From Panorpa germanica (taxonomy: Eukaryota > Arthropoda > Insecta > Mecoptera > Panorpidae): DNA of 64,000 nucleotides. Under the pieces are notes generated by a model. That model worked only from the letters and a program-made list of their open reading frames with translations, had not been told where the DNA came from and ran no database searches. The position numbers were made by a program, and so were the translations under genes. The stretch lies in NCBI GenBank assembly GCA_963678705.1, contig OY783205.1, positions 26,899,034-26,963,033 of the forward strand, read 5' to 3'. This document shows positions 47,401 to 52,467 of the stretch, piece by piece; the first letter of the stretch is position 1; every line of letters begins with the position of its first letter.

Positions 47401-48122
47401 GCTGCTGGTAAACCAGGCGTTTCTTGGGTTGCTATGCATGATTTATCTCTTAGAACTATGTTCACCGCTTTGAAATGTGGTGGCCTTCTTCAGGGATGTG
47501 TCAATGAAATGATTCAGGTATGTAATTCAATTTTATGTTGTCAGAAGTTAATCTACATTAGTTTATTTAATTCGATATGTTTTAGGCTGGATTAGCGGGA
47601 ACATTTATGCCTCACGGTCTGGGCCATCTATTAGGCTTGGACGTTCACGATGTAGGGGGATATTTGAACACGATGCCAACCCGTCCGACTGAACCAGGAT
47701 TCAATAGACTGCGCACTGCACGTGTCCTGCAAGCTGGCATGTGTCTCACCGTAGAACCTGGTTGCTACTTCATCGATCCCGTACGTACCTGTCAATCACA
47801 GTAACACCATTCAATATTTCTAAGCATTTACTAAATGTTTTTTCAATTTTCAGTTGCTGGACGAAGCTTTGGCTAACCCTGCAAAATCTAAGTTCTTGGT
47901 CCCGGATGTAGTTAATCGTTTCCGTGGGTTTGGAGGCGTCCGCATCGAAGACGATGTCATTGTCACTGAGACTGGAATGGAAAACATGACTTTTGTGCCC
48001 AGAACGTAAGAATCTTGTTCATTGTACTATTCATACTGCCATTTGATAGTATTTGATTTATAATCTTGGTTTAATGTTTCAGTGTTGAAGAAATTGAATC
48101 GTGGATGGCACAAAGGAAGTAA
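5444..48122 (+). CDS. PEPD: Xaa-Pro dipeptidase (prolidase), 5' partial, multi-exon
   Basis: Cytosolic metallopeptidase of the M24 (pita-bread) family that splits dipeptides with C-terminal proline or hydroxyproline. Exons: 5444-5491, 43706-43767, 43871-43915, 46931-47200, 47268-47517, 47586-47780, 47854-48005 and 48083-48122. All introns are GT-AG and all phases join without a break: the exon-2/3 join gives a GAG codon and the exon-3/4 join gives TGT in AECRVIKS. The metal-binding residues are all present: Asp in LFDMG (47275), Asp in ADITCSFP (47308), His in HGLGHLLG (47625), Glu in TVEPG (47754) and Glu in GVRIEDD (47947). It ends at TAA 48120-48122. The N-terminal exons are not in the window. 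Intron 5492-43705 is about 38 kb, and intron 43916-46930 encloses a separate gene. Family identity is certain; the expression of this exact exon chain is inferred. Confidence 0.95.
5492..7772 (+). other. prolidase giant intron, first part
   Basis: AT-rich with no supported gene. It contains the perfect short hairpin listed at 5907-5937. The small frames here are of low complexity. Confidence 0.5.
5907..5937. repeat. short perfect hairpin
   Basis: Arms AACTAGATGCAA and TTGCATCTAGTT face each other across about seven bases. Function unknown. Confidence 0.6.
7773..7870. repeat. minisatellite, about 21-base unit (locus 1)
   Basis: Four to five diverged units of the type GAAAAAATAAATTTTCGCC. The reverse complement of this unit recurs at 39693-39757 and 40453-40818, so it is a dispersed family. 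By chance the repeat reads in frame as a run of EKINF-like peptides. Confidence 0.75.
7871..11641 (+). other. prolidase giant intron, unannotated
   Basis: No supported gene. Around 8390-8440 there is weak similarity to the 620-base repeat found at 19078 and 35758 (a stretch with AGAACCTCAAAT). The rest is AT-rich DNA without a clear signal. Confidence 0.4.
11642..11986 (+). repeat. truncated copy of the CATTCCCACTCACTG repeat
   Basis: This segment matches 20847-21178 closely over some 330 bases, including AACCTCCAAAATGTGACAAT and the terminal CAGTGAGTGGGAATGAGG. Only the right end is present; the left inverted terminus is missing, so this is a 5'-truncated copy. Confidence 0.8.
11987..12435 (+). 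other. prolidase intron, unannotated
   Basis: AT-rich, no supported feature. Confidence 0.4.
12436..12537 (-). repeat. SINE-tail relic and flank, shared in inverted orientation with 29996-30089
   Basis: Read on the minus strand it contains CATCGGAAATAGGCAGACG, then TTAAATAAATTAAATT, then GCTCTTATTCACTTAC. The first two parts match the 3' end of the SINE seen complete at 61857-62131. The third part matches the bases after the same tail at about 30050. The shared flank points to duplication of a larger block rather than two independent insertions. Confidence 0.6.
12575..12911. mobile_element. 337-base MITE, PIF/Harbinger-like, with TTA target duplication
   Basis: The 27-base terminal inverted repeats start TGCCGGTTTCACA and differ at a single base. 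They are flanked by TTA on both sides (12572-12574 and 12912-12914). A three-base TTA duplication is characteristic of PIF/Harbinger transposons. The interior has no credible coding sequence. A diverged, inverted and truncated copy lies at 29776-29995 inside the intron of the MADF gene. Confidence 0.85.
12912..15907 (+). other. prolidase intron, unannotated
   Basis: No supported gene. It contains a run of about 12 G at 13172-13183 and the perfect hairpin at 13254-13288. Confidence 0.4.
13254..13288. repeat. perfect 16-base hairpin with CAT loop
   Basis: Arms AAAAATATTGTAAATA (13254-13269) and TATTTACAATATTTTT (13273-13288) are exactly complementary with a three-base loop. This could be the tip of a decayed MITE or a miRNA-like stem. 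Nothing else supports either. Confidence 0.7.
15908..16540 (-). pseudogene. non-LTR retrotransposon 3' end: RNase H tail and C-terminal zinc knuckle
   Basis: On the minus strand, 16533-16288 encodes an RNase H fragment with [11 protein letters not shown] and [11 protein letters not shown], typical of the RNase H domain of I/Jockey/R1-group LINEs. Translation is then broken by a deletion of about 50 bases relative to the copy at 39339. Beyond it the same protein resumes ([19 protein letters not shown], then LDHIIFEC, a CxC...H...C knuckle) to a stop at 16062-16064. The 3' end carries an (AAAT)n tail at about 15908-15925. The 5' part is missing, so this is a dead, 5'-truncated copy. Confidence 0.8.
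16541..17149 (+). other. prolidase intron, unannotated
   Basis: No supported feature. Confidence 0.4.
17150..17275 (+). repeat. 130-base interspersed repeat (copy 1)
   Basis: It shares the order GATGGCGCC, ACCAACCTT, GTGTCAAAATTTCATGACAT, CCATTAGTTTAC and TTTTAGTCACGCTACTTTT with copies at 33457, 37039 and, inverted, 39781 and 29676. No terminal repeats were found, so its class is unknown. Confidence 0.7.
17276..19077 (+). other. prolidase intron, unannotated
   Basis: AT-rich, no supported gene. Confidence 0.4.
19078..19723. mobile_element. non-autonomous DNA element, about 640 bases (copy 1)
   Basis: The left end AATGGGCTGGTGTCCT and the right end AGGACACAAGCCCATT are inverted repeats. 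Between them is a sequence shared almost end to end with 35758-36381, including AGAACCTCAAATGTTCAATT and CGTCATAAAAATATGGCCGA. It is non-coding. Flanks read TTATA before ATGGGC and TAAG after CCCAT, compatible with a TA duplication at this copy. Confidence 0.82.
19724..20680 (+). other. prolidase intron with one short dispersed repeat
   Basis: About 19811-19870 (ACTGATAGAACT ... AAGGCGCCAACATTTAAACT) is similar to 31534-31592, a short two-copy repeat. No gene seen. Confidence 0.45.
20681..21169. mobile_element. MITE of about 489 bases with CATTCCCACTCACTG termini
   Basis: Left end CATTCCCACTCACTG and right end CAGTGAGTGGGAATG are perfect inverted repeats. They are followed inward by similar AT-rich bases on both sides. 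Its right two-thirds matches 11642-11986. Non-coding. Target duplication not clear. Confidence 0.8.
21170..22918 (+). other. prolidase intron, with SINE relic and upstream region of the transposase-like ORF
   Basis: 21921-21981 (GGAGGTCGTTGATGACAC ... GGAAATAAG) resembles the 3' part of the SINE at 61857. 21602-21620 is a short (TA)n. About 22540-22810 is clearly richer in GC than its surroundings and precedes the ORF at 22919. It may hold the promoter of that ORF, but no core element is recognisable. Confidence 0.45.
22919..24325 (+). CDS. Tc1/mariner-type DDE transposase-like protein with altered triad
   Basis: Single open frame of 468 codons. The frame can be read from a GTG at 22907, but the first ATG is 22919. 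The N-terminal third has a helix-turn-helix-like region ([20 protein letters not shown]) and a second DNA-binding-like segment ending [11 protein letters not shown]. The core follows the IS630-Tc1-mariner plan: VFLDEVCIH (first Asp, D191), [23 protein letters not shown], then [12 protein letters not shown] and [15 protein letters not shown]. In active relatives the last two motifs read VMDNAPYH and NPIELVW. Here E285 replaces the second Asp and K369 replaces the Glu. The C-terminus is very acidic ([14 protein letters not shown]). AATAAA follows at 24359-24364. No flanking terminal inverted repeats were recognised. Either a domesticated gene or a transposase that lost catalysis recently. It sits inside the prolidase intron in sense orientation. 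Confidence 0.85.
   Translation: MSNTPTHPTTYSSLGSGKILHRQAKEIVNNVYQHIKAQGGHKTHVIGKVSDITKVSKRSVERIVSEYKKIERGEVSAFKTPSKKRNRKSIQTELDGFDKCVIRRTLHNYNTANNIQPTIRKLHEKLKEDINFKGSVTILRQIVVSLGFRWKKTGENRHNLVERQDIRAARIYYLKCIELFRRKGRPLVFLDEVCIHSSHSWPDETAGPEAVAEKKSKLSKIKGQTLVIADAGTENGFIPDALFMYKAGKMMTNFHEDPTFHASYEKWLVEQLIPNLPQQCVVVLENTPYNNREVDSDINPATNSKQDMQLWLKRHNIEYSEDMYKPELYGLIKQNKPPTKEYILDNLLAKHGHFTLRLPSDHPDLSPIKYIWALVKDHVAEKNVTFKINDVMSYAEEKIKSITGEEFAARYRHAKAVEQTYLVNETILDNTSELSVNSFYDDEDSNEEDDSEDDNSTSSMSVDESDSD
24326..28055 (+). other. prolidase intron, unannotated
   Basis: No supported gene over 3.7 kb. At 24940-25160 there is faint coding-like sequence (for example [12 protein letters not shown] followed by a broken frame) that might be a decayed transposase, too weak to call. 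Confidence 0.4.
24359..24364 (+). terminator. AATAAA polyadenylation signal after the transposase-like ORF
   Basis: AATAAA 34 bases after the stop. A second AATAAA is at 24513-24518. In DNA this AT-rich such hexamers are common, so support is moderate. Confidence 0.4.
28056..28245 (+). mobile_element. degraded tRNA-derived SINE
   Basis: It aligns with the intact SINE at 61857: GAGCATTGATGCCAGACTGCT, a decayed B-box (TTCGGGATTGACCTCC), CTAGGTTTGGTTGCTAT, ATAATCACAAAAACTTATTA and AGGAGGTCGTCGGT. Several indels; no A-rich tail found. Confidence 0.65.
28246..29451 (+). other. prolidase intron ending in a CpG-rich segment before the MADF gene
   Basis: The first 800 bases are plain AT-rich DNA. 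From about 29030 to 29420 the base composition changes sharply: CpG dinucleotides are dense, and short motifs recur (CAGGTCCGTATCG at 29114, its inverted relative CGATGCGGACCTG near 29224, and CCATCGTATCCGC near 29370). This is probably the promoter and 5' untranslated region of the MADF gene, or the subterminal region of the element that brought it. Confidence 0.5.
29452..30688 (+). CDS. MADF/BESS-domain DNA-binding protein, two exons
   Basis: Exon 1 is 29452-29584 and exon 2 is 30147-30688. The donor (GTAAGT) and acceptor (TTTTATAG) join an A and GT into a Ser codon, giving 224 residues. The N-terminus is a MADF domain, a Myb-like DNA-binding fold: [19 protein letters not shown] and [13 protein letters not shown] in exon 1, then [16 protein letters not shown] in exon 2, about residues 5-85. 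The C-terminus carries a BESS motif ([20 protein letters not shown], about residues 180-218), which mediates protein contacts. The middle is Ser/Asp/Glu-rich. Such proteins act in the nucleus as transcriptional regulators, and some are second proteins of PIF/Harbinger transposons. No transposase is seen next to it. It lies inside the prolidase intron, sense strand. Its own intron contains a Harbinger-like MITE fragment. Confidence 0.85.
29676..29726 (-). repeat. fragment of the 130-base interspersed repeat
   Basis: On the minus strand it contains TTTTAGATAGTACCAATCTT and AAAATTTCACGAC, matching the centre of the copies at 33457 and 39781. Confidence 0.5.
29776..30089 (-). repeat. inverted, truncated copy of the 337-base MITE plus SINE-tail block
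   Basis: 29776-29995 matches the reverse complement of the MITE at 12575-12911. It starts at an intact terminus (TGCCAGTTTCACATC after a TTA) and has lost the other terminus. 29996-30089 then matches the reverse complement of 12436-12537. The block lies wholly inside the MADF gene's intron, ending 57 bases before its splice acceptor. Confidence 0.7.
30689..33456 (+). other. prolidase intron, unannotated
   Basis: No supported gene. A short repeat at 31534-31592 pairs with 19811-19870. 31735-31870 is locally GC-richer but not recognised. The frame at 32730-33110 is AT-driven and contains an inverted repeat (ATTGCGAAAT / ATTTCGCAAT). Confidence 0.4.
33457..33590 (+). repeat. 130-base interspersed repeat (copy 2)
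   Basis: GGATGACATATAAATGG, TAGATAGTACCAACCTTCAA, GTGTCCAAATTTCATGA and GGTTTTAGTGGCGTCACTTT appear in the same order as in the copies at 17150 and 37039. Confidence 0.75.
33591..35757 (+). other. prolidase intron, unannotated
   Basis: AT-rich. No supported gene or clear repeat. Confidence 0.4.
35758..36381. mobile_element. non-autonomous DNA element, about 624 bases (copy 2)
   Basis: Ends AATGGGCTTGTGCCCT and AGGACACAAGCCCATT are inverted repeats. The interior matches 19078-19723 nearly throughout, differing by small indels around the CACATTCCAA segment. Non-coding. Confidence 0.85.
36382..37038 (+). other. prolidase intron, unannotated
   Basis: No supported gene. Confidence 0.4.
37039..37128 (+). 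repeat. 130-base interspersed repeat (copy 3, partial)
   Basis: GTCAACCTTCAAACGATATG, GTCAAAATTTCATGGCGTTC and CCATTAGTTTCATAGTTACA match the right two-thirds of the family. Confidence 0.75.
37129..38525 (+). other. prolidase intron, unannotated
   Basis: AT-rich. No supported gene. Confidence 0.4.
38526..38624 (-). repeat. fragment of the 620-base non-autonomous element
   Basis: On the minus strand it reads AAAGTGGGTTACTAGAACCT, then CAAATGTTCAATTATTTTT, and on to GTCATTTTGTCC. This is the first sixth of the elements at 19078 and 35758. Both termini are missing. Confidence 0.75.
38625..39338 (+). other. prolidase intron, unannotated
   Basis: No supported gene. Confidence 0.4.
39339..39690 (+). 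pseudogene. second copy of the non-LTR RNase H tail
   Basis: Encodes [20 protein letters not shown] and [20 protein letters not shown], the same RNase H C-terminus as at 15908-16540 but on the opposite strand. A CAA-to-TAA change puts a stop at about 39508. It then continues past the deletion of the other copy ([17 protein letters not shown]) to [12 protein letters not shown], where it is cut off next to a minisatellite. This is a dead fragment, truncated at both ends. Confidence 0.8.
39693..39757. repeat. minisatellite, about 20-base unit (locus 2)
   Basis: About three units of the type AAAATATGTTTTTCGTGGCG, the reverse complement of the locus 1 unit, directly abutting the RNase H fragment. 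Confidence 0.7.
39781..39915 (-). repeat. 130-base interspersed repeat (copy 4, inverted)
   Basis: On the minus strand: GGATGACATACAGATGGCGA, TAGATAGTACCAACCTTCAA, CATGACATTCAGACCATTAG and TTTTAGTACCGCTACTTTTG. The most complete copy of the family. Confidence 0.75.
39916..40452 (+). other. prolidase intron with a short CGCCCAT tandem
   Basis: 40071-40098 consists of four 7-base units of the CGCCCAT/CGCCCAC type. The rest is AT-rich, including a T-run near 40437-40452. Confidence 0.55.
40453..40818. repeat. minisatellite (locus 3), split by a MITE
   Basis: Units such as ATTTGTTTTTCGCCACTAAA occupy 40453-40536 and resume at 40791-40818. The interruption is a 254-base element. Joining the two sides restores the unit with two A bases counted twice, so the insertion site can be read directly. 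Confidence 0.75.
40537..40790. mobile_element. 254-base MITE with CCCAGTAAACA termini (copy 1)
   Basis: Begins CCCAGTAAACAATTTGG and ends CAAAATGTTTACTGGG. The outer 11 bases are perfect inverted repeats. The interior is nearly identical to 60789-61042, with the same length and only scattered substitutions. It has no coding sequence. The site in the minisatellite suggests a 2-base target duplication. Confidence 0.88.
40819..42412 (+). other. prolidase intron, unannotated
   Basis: AT-rich. No supported gene. 41985-42180 is locally richer in GC but not recognised. Confidence 0.4.
42413..42778 (-). CDS. uncharacterised 121-residue open frame, antisense in the prolidase intron
   Basis: I do not recognise this frame. 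It starts [15 protein letters not shown] and ends [16 protein letters not shown]. Two hydrophobic stretches are visible, [13 protein letters not shown] (about residues 16-28) and [14 protein letters not shown] (about 65-78), with six cysteines. Its composition is less AT-driven than nearby chance frames and its C-terminus is charged like a real protein. It could be a small membrane protein, an exon of a larger antisense gene, or a relic. No intron or promoter can be assigned. Confidence 0.3.
   Translation of the reverse strand: MYSAVSITSFKWKCNIIFACGVMFVLAGNSVSSCPLHFPLNHGVMTSDDTRDVSGGHFGSVEPYTTLLLAISIGNYMFTCKRPDQTCSYTSAPVVTRSKTEQIFLQQQLEDWRKEHDLIVV
42779..43705 (+). other. end of the giant prolidase intron
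   Basis: No supported gene. 43011-43040 has two copies of ACAAGTATATAACT. The stretch ends in the polypyrimidine tract and acceptor (TTTTTGTTTTAG) of the exon at 43706. Confidence 0.5.
44551..46596 (+). CDS. FAST-kinase-domain / RAP-domain protein
   Basis: FASTK-family proteins act in mitochondria on RNA processing and stability. The frame from ATG 44551 is 681 codons if unspliced, a usual family length. The first 40 residues are basic and free of long acidic runs, as in a mitochondrial presequence. A FAST_1-like segment lies around residues 430-490 ([20 protein letters not shown]), FAST_2 around 511-590 ([20 protein letters not shown], then KGPMLP) and a RAP domain around 611-668 ([35 protein letters not shown]). 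Bases 45119-45184 (GTAAAT to TTCTAATTCCAG) look like a 66-base intron without a frame change; removing it joins DTLL to DCLRLTNGE and gives 659 residues. The gene lies whole inside the prolidase intron 43916-46930, same strand. Which FASTK paralogue it is cannot be told by eye. Confidence 0.92.
   Translation: MSCYIMKNLSPIRKKIIKTVLSNDVPLRTVSASPNLYRRSSLGQTTIIIQDGCEIQELPLIVRKVHDIMGFISNDIVPTSSENQSVNPMNEGVDENALMMKGQSCEKLQEEFKHYYTLSGIFNVLETTPTTTVTPQMAYEALKRIIEIETCSRLNRMKVDKDPSSFTKNNIFNQLCDILINSGDCDTLLGKCPSRILYNIHYQFLNHFLIPDCLRLTNGETRNMLCDEVLIRVTDGKMTLNQICRAVVIMASSNSRCLENVDKLWVGIADQEHAISEKNITKLFKILPHFKQSRKTVLNILDKKITTLWWCLPGDAVVSILDALVQCKTCPHRIAATLTRWTNTNIDTISEDHLQDIVCAMTLINYTDHQLEKALEQYIKDKGVKVQWHRLIATILDHCVKFRVRNPHILNGCSEYFILNHKNIPHDLLKRMFIPFGFLDYNPKNAAKFWKAYEYALENNFVHIKPAHVIEILLASVYLEKFPINFVKKVFNPYFLDRLHSVREPERLQRVRTNLKLFDAAMSLECSQYKGPMLPRDHTMKTVWQDGRIKRILNQINDSIIQIAGGPDRFTKSVVLSQLPTTELYLVDVMLHPTGLSGDLQNFHQRRDKNVNVAVLVSLPEHYCLNEEYLTGPQVMRKRHLRKLGFKVCTLSYDSLNKLKIHPRELHLYLLERMRLAEEAL
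46682..46705 (+). terminator. polyadenylation signals of the FASTK-like gene
   Basis: AATAAA at 46682-46687 and again at 46700-46705, 86 to 109 bases after the stop and well before the next prolidase exon (46931). This allows a separate transcript that ends inside the prolidase intron. Confidence 0.55.
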
Positions 48123-48141
48123 AAATACGTCAGGATTTGTG

Positions 48142-48147
48142 AATAAA
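48142..48147 (+). terminator. prolidase polyadenylation signal
   Basis: AATAAA 20 bases after the prolidase stop codon. The next gene (minus strand) ends at 48389, so the two genes converge with about 240 bases between. Confidence 0.6.
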
Positions 48148-48388
48148 ACAAATGTCAGTCTTTTAAAATATAATTAGCACATAAACTTACGCTACTAAAT
48201 ACAAATATTTTTTTAAATGTATATTGTTATATAAAAAGTGAAAAATAGAATCAAAAATGTGCATACAATATTTTCTGATGTATATAGTTTTTAACAATAA
48301 TAGTAAACCCAATGAAAAATAATAAAATTTGGCAAAAATAAATGTAAGATTGTAAGATAACTGTCGGGTGTTGAACTATGTTCATAAT

Positions 48389-49915
48389 TCATGGCTGAGC
48401 AGCAGTTTGAAGAATCCAGGGAGTAAAGGAAACGACATTCACATAAACTCCAGGAATACCGGGATCTGCACAACCAACGCCCCAAGCTACTAAGCCACTG
48501 ACATAGAAACGTCCATTTGCTTCACACACCAGGGGCGACCCTCCATCACCCTAAAACAAATACAAACTTTTATAACTAATAAAAATAAAAAACTTTGGAG
48601 TAAGAATGGTTGCATATAACTAGGTTTCTAAATGTTAAGAGAGTTTGCATTTCAAATAAGATTGTTTGCATTTGTAGAAGTATTTTATAAATTGTTATTT
48701 CACTCACGGTGCATGCATCTTTTCCCATTTCTCCTCCAGCGCAAATAAAGCTGGTGGTATCCAAGATGAATGCACTGCCTAATCTAGTTGTACGGAGAAT
48801 TTCTTGGCAAGTTGGTGAGTCCCTGATTACCAAATCGACTTCTTTCTGAATTGATTGATACGATCCTGTAAAAGCATCTTTTCCCCAACCACTCACCCAA
48901 CATCTAAATATATACGAGTATTTAAAAAATGTTAAAATGCTTTATGACTAATTTTTGTTAAAGTAATGCCGAATTGTTTTTACCGGCAGTTAGTGAATGG
49001 GGTTGTGGGCAAACACACGGTGCCAATGTGAGGCACAAAGCCCAGCAGAACCGGATTTCTCAGTCTGATGACTGCAATGTCGTACTGAAGGTTTGAAGGA
49101 TTGTAGCTAGGATGGACTGTAATTCTTGCAACTTGAAATTCTTGAAAGGGATATGGTTCCGAGATTCTAGACGCGTCCCACTCGCCAAGACGAATTCTCA
49201 ACGAAGTAAAATTACTAAAAGCGTTACGTTTAATAAGCATGTATCAATTATTTATTGTTTAATCAAATTGTAACTTACTTAACACTGTTAGCAACTTTAT
49301 GTGCTGCTGTAATAACATTGTTCGCGTCAATAAGTGCCCCCGAGCCAAGGTACAGGTCACCAGGAGATCCTAGAATGATTGCTTGCCAAGGATACTCAGC
49401 AAAAGATGCTTGTCCTGCAGCAGGCTGCGTTGGTGAAGGGATGTTATAATGCAATCCACAAGCTGGTGGCCCTGTCGTACCGTCAATGCAGCAGTATTCC
49501 ATTGAACCGAAACATTGAACTCCTGGCTTTAGAAAACAAACACATATACATCGGGAGGTGTTAAGCATTTCTATAAAGTTACAACACTTACATTGGTTAC
49601 AATTCTAAAATCAATTTGTCCCGATCCATCGGTGTTGGGTGGCCTGGTTGGGGAGACGCAGGAACCCCGGGGAACGCATCCACATCTCGTTACATTCCCT
49701 GCTCGCGCTTCAATGACAACTGCATCTTCATCCAGAGTTTCTAACCGCTCGGGGTTTCCAATCTTCACGGCGGTGATGCGTCCAGCAGGATTGTCCTCCG
49801 CCGTGTAGGTCATGTAGTCGTCACTGTAGTCGAATCTAATTGATCCTTGCTCCTGACCACAAGTTAACTGAAGATTAAATACAACTAGTAACAAAGATAT
49901 TGTTATTTTTAACAT
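48389..49915 (-). CDS. CLIP-domain serine protease homologue, inactive (SPH-A)
   Basis: Secreted haemolymph protein of the CLIPA / prophenoloxidase-activating-factor-2 type, a cofactor rather than a protease. Exons on the minus strand: 49592-49915, 49279-49526, 48984-49214, 48708-48903 and 48389-48550, giving 386 residues. The start at 49915 gives a good signal peptide ([20 protein letters not shown]); an upstream in-frame ATG at 50029 does not. A CLIP domain spans exons 1-2 ([21 protein letters not shown]). The protease-like domain keeps His (ITAAHKVAN) and Asp (YDIAVIRL), but the active-site motif is GDGGSP, so Gly (codon 48542-48544) replaces Ser. It converges on prolidase and is a tandem paralogue of the gene at 53014. 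The catalytic loss is seen; the role in melanisation is known for the family and inferred here. Confidence 0.93.
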
Positions 49916-50957
49916 TTTAAAAGTTGTGCTGCAGTTTTTGTCAGTACCACTAGCAGTCGCAGACGATGGTACCTTTACAAAGAGCAACATAATATTAAAA
50001 TTAATATCTGAAATGCAAATCTCTCGCATGTTTATGGTCTAATGTAATTTTATGTAATTATCAGTAATTCTACGGCCTCCAGTAGAATAAAAACTATATT
50101 TATGTTAAACAGTGCAGTAGTTATTAGTATTATATGTGAAAGTTATATGCAACCTAGTGTAGACATCATTATACATGCCTGTAGAAGAGCATTTATTGGG
50201 GCACCCCTATTTATATATTAAAAAACCTTTATAAGGCGGCCTAGTAAGTGTGTCCTAGCTGAGTGTCATTGCATTGCATTTACGTGCCTCTTTGTATTTA
50301 CGCCGCTACTGGCTTCCTAGATGAAATCGGTTTGGATTTTCCCATTTTTGATGAGCAAACAGTGTCGCTTTGTAGTTAACATTATTAATGAATGAGTGAG
50401 TCCATTGTTTGTTTAGCAAAAGTGTGACCACCAGGCGTAACGCGACAGTTCATGTCAATCATTACAATTATTTAGAACAGACATCATTTTTTGTATTGTG
50501 AATTACATTTTGTTCAGCCTTTAGTAATTACAATCTTCTAGTGCAATTACTCATCAATAAATTAGAAACAAAAACTGTTAATGCAGTTGCAAATGGTTGC
50601 AACAGTATCAAACACTGGAAAAATACAAATATGTCGCGTTTGTGATTCAATTTCAATAGAATCTAATGGATGACATGTTCTGCTTTGACCCACTTTTACA
50701 ATTTCAATAATAGCGCAATGATTTACAATAGATAATTGCGCAATGATTAATCTAATGGGCACCGGGAATTCCATTTCTACTTTTTTATATAATTTATCTG
50801 CTATTTTTATGTTTATTTAATATTTTTTATTGCAATTTAAATAAAAAATCATGACATCGTTGTCGTTGGTAAAAATACAGGTGACCCTTGTTGCAATTAA
50901 ATGTAAATATGTATTAAGGCGAGAATGCTTTGCTATTACATTCGATTTCAGAACCAG
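49916..50957 (-). other. upstream region of SPH-A
   Basis: No gene. It should contain the SPH-A promoter and 5' untranslated region. The best TATA-like site is listed at 50209-50216. Confidence 0.45.
50209..50216 (-). promoter_or_regulatory. possible TATA box of SPH-A
   Basis: On the minus strand TATAAATAGGGG, a good TATA consensus. It lies 294 bases before the ATG, so the leader would be long and contain upstream ATGs unless it is spliced. Confidence 0.3.
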
Positions 50958-51050
50958 ATATATATATATATATATAGTTATTTTATATACTATATAAATA
51001 TATATATATTTATTATATATATATCTTTATCTTATATCTATATATATCTT
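50958..51050. repeat. (TA)n-rich simple repeat
   Basis: Several TA runs interrupted by TTTA and CTTATC. Confidence 0.9.
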
Positions 51051-51107
51051 GATATTTAATAAAAGAGACTATAATTTAATATCTGTTATTTTTTCTGGTT
51101 TTTAAAT

Positions 51108-51331
51108 ATAGATGGCAGAGGTGCTTAGCAAATACGCCAACCATTGTAGTTCCGGTTATATAATATAGATGGCAATATATGCTCATCCAATATCACAACC
51201 AGTTACATTTAGTTCCGGTCTTATCATATAGATGGCGATATATGCTTATCCAAGATCACAACCAAATACTATTAAGTTCCGGTCTTACCATGTAGATGGC
51301 GATATATACTTATCCTAGACCACAACCTTTT
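51108..51331. repeat. tandem repeat, 57 to 64 base unit, about 3.6 copies
   Basis: Units start at 51108, 51165, 51228 and 51292 with ATAGATGGC or GTAGATGGC. They contain TATATGCTTATCCAAGATCA and AGTTCCGGTCTTACCAT. The first unit is the most diverged. It lies between the two SPH genes. Confidence 0.85.
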
Positions 51332-51786
51332 ACTAAATACTTCCACCTTTTCAATAGAAGCTGGTGTACAATATTGCAACAACATTTGCTTTAAGTAGTT
51401 TTGGTACTGGCAACTTTGGTATTGATGGCAACAGTAGTGGCGAAAATAATTAAAGAAAATGGCGACTACTAAAAATTTTAAATATATAAGGAGATACTTG
51501 ACAAATAAATTTTCAGTGTAGTTTTAGAACTACTCCGGTGAGGATGGGGGTATACGTCGATTTTTTTTTAACTTTTTTCATCATGGTTTACTTTTATTCA
51601 TCATAGATGGAAGTATAAATTTTTGTTAAAAGTCGAAGTCGTTGTACGTCTCGCACTTGATATAGCAAAGTATAGGAGTAAGGGTGTGGACGAGCAGACG
51701 TGGGTGGGGCCACACACAAACGTTTTTAAAAAACGTGCTTCTTAAATTTAACAAGCTTATCAAGCTTGGATACTTTGTATCAGAGT

Positions 51787-51850
51787 TTTTTTTTTAATAA
51801 ATAGTAATTTTTTTTTTAATAAATAATAATTTTTTTTTTAATAATTTTTT
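51787..51850. repeat. short tandem repeat of poly-T plus AATAAATAGTAA
   Basis: Three units of about 25 bases, each a run of T followed by AATAAATAATAA or similar. Probably replication slippage in a poly-A/T tract. Confidence 0.8.
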
Positions 51851-51874
51851 CAAGGTCAACGAGAGAAAAAAAAT

Positions 51875-51952
51875 ATGGAATGGCCAACAGGCCATTCCAT
51901 CCACCCACTAACTACAATACTCGCATTCACCGGAGTTGGTAGTTGTGGGTGG
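51875..51952. repeat. two adjacent hairpins
   Basis: The first is perfect: ATGGAATGGCC, loop AACA, GGCCATTCCAT (51875-51900). The second pairs CCACCCACTAACTAC (51901-51915) with GTAGTTGTGGGTGG (51939-51952), one base short of perfect. Being back to back, they form a compact structured block. Confidence 0.75.
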
Positions 51953-52467
51953 TACCTTAGCGGTAAGTTGCAGTGTGACGCCATACAATGATATATATAT
52001 ACTATCATATATATATCAGTGGCGATTTCGTGTGTTTTTTGTTGTGTGAACAACAGTTTTGTGTTTTGTAGATTCTGGAAGGTCTGGAAGGTCTAGAAGT
52101 TCTAGAGCAGAGTATATGCAAAGTATGAATGACACTCCGGCCCACACGTTGTCTGACCGTCCTCAGAGCTTCCACCAAAGTATCTGCTTCATACAAATTA
52201 TATGCTCTATAGGCTCTCTTATAGCTATGAGAATAGCTACGTGTATATGCAACCTTAACTTTGTACGAAGCAAGACTATTACTAGTCTCCCCCTCTCTGA
52301 CGTCTTCAGAGCTGCTTGGTGCATACTGTCGTATGCATACACAACCGCTTACAAGTACTGGTCACAGTACAAGTGCATATACAAGCGGTCATGACCTAGT
52401 AGTTCCTAAGGAACTATTGAATAGAATCTTGAAATAATATTTTAATTAATTAAAGTATTATTTTTAG
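51953..52467. other. intergenic stretch with small repeats
   Basis: 52072-52106 is a 9-base tandem (GGTCTGGAA type, four units). 52330-52395 has nested short palindromes (for example GTACTG...CAGTAC inside ACCGCTT...AGCGGT). No gene recognised. Confidence 0.5.

Noticed and set aside
46962..47804. Several short frames here as separate genes
   Set aside because: They are prolidase exons read through into their introns. Splice sites and phases join them into one protein.
49916..50029. In-frame upstream ATG at 50029 as the start of SPH-A
   Set aside because: It would bury the signal peptide. The ATG at 49915 gives a normal secretory start and matches the layout of SPH-B.
51108..51331. Regular repeats that might suggest a CRISPR array
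   Set aside because: Units differ along their whole length, have no constant-size unique spacers, and the DNA is eukaryotic.
52059..52394. A 111-residue frame in the SPH spacer
   Set aside because: It lies over 9-base tandem repeats and short palindromes, and no domain is seen on either strand.
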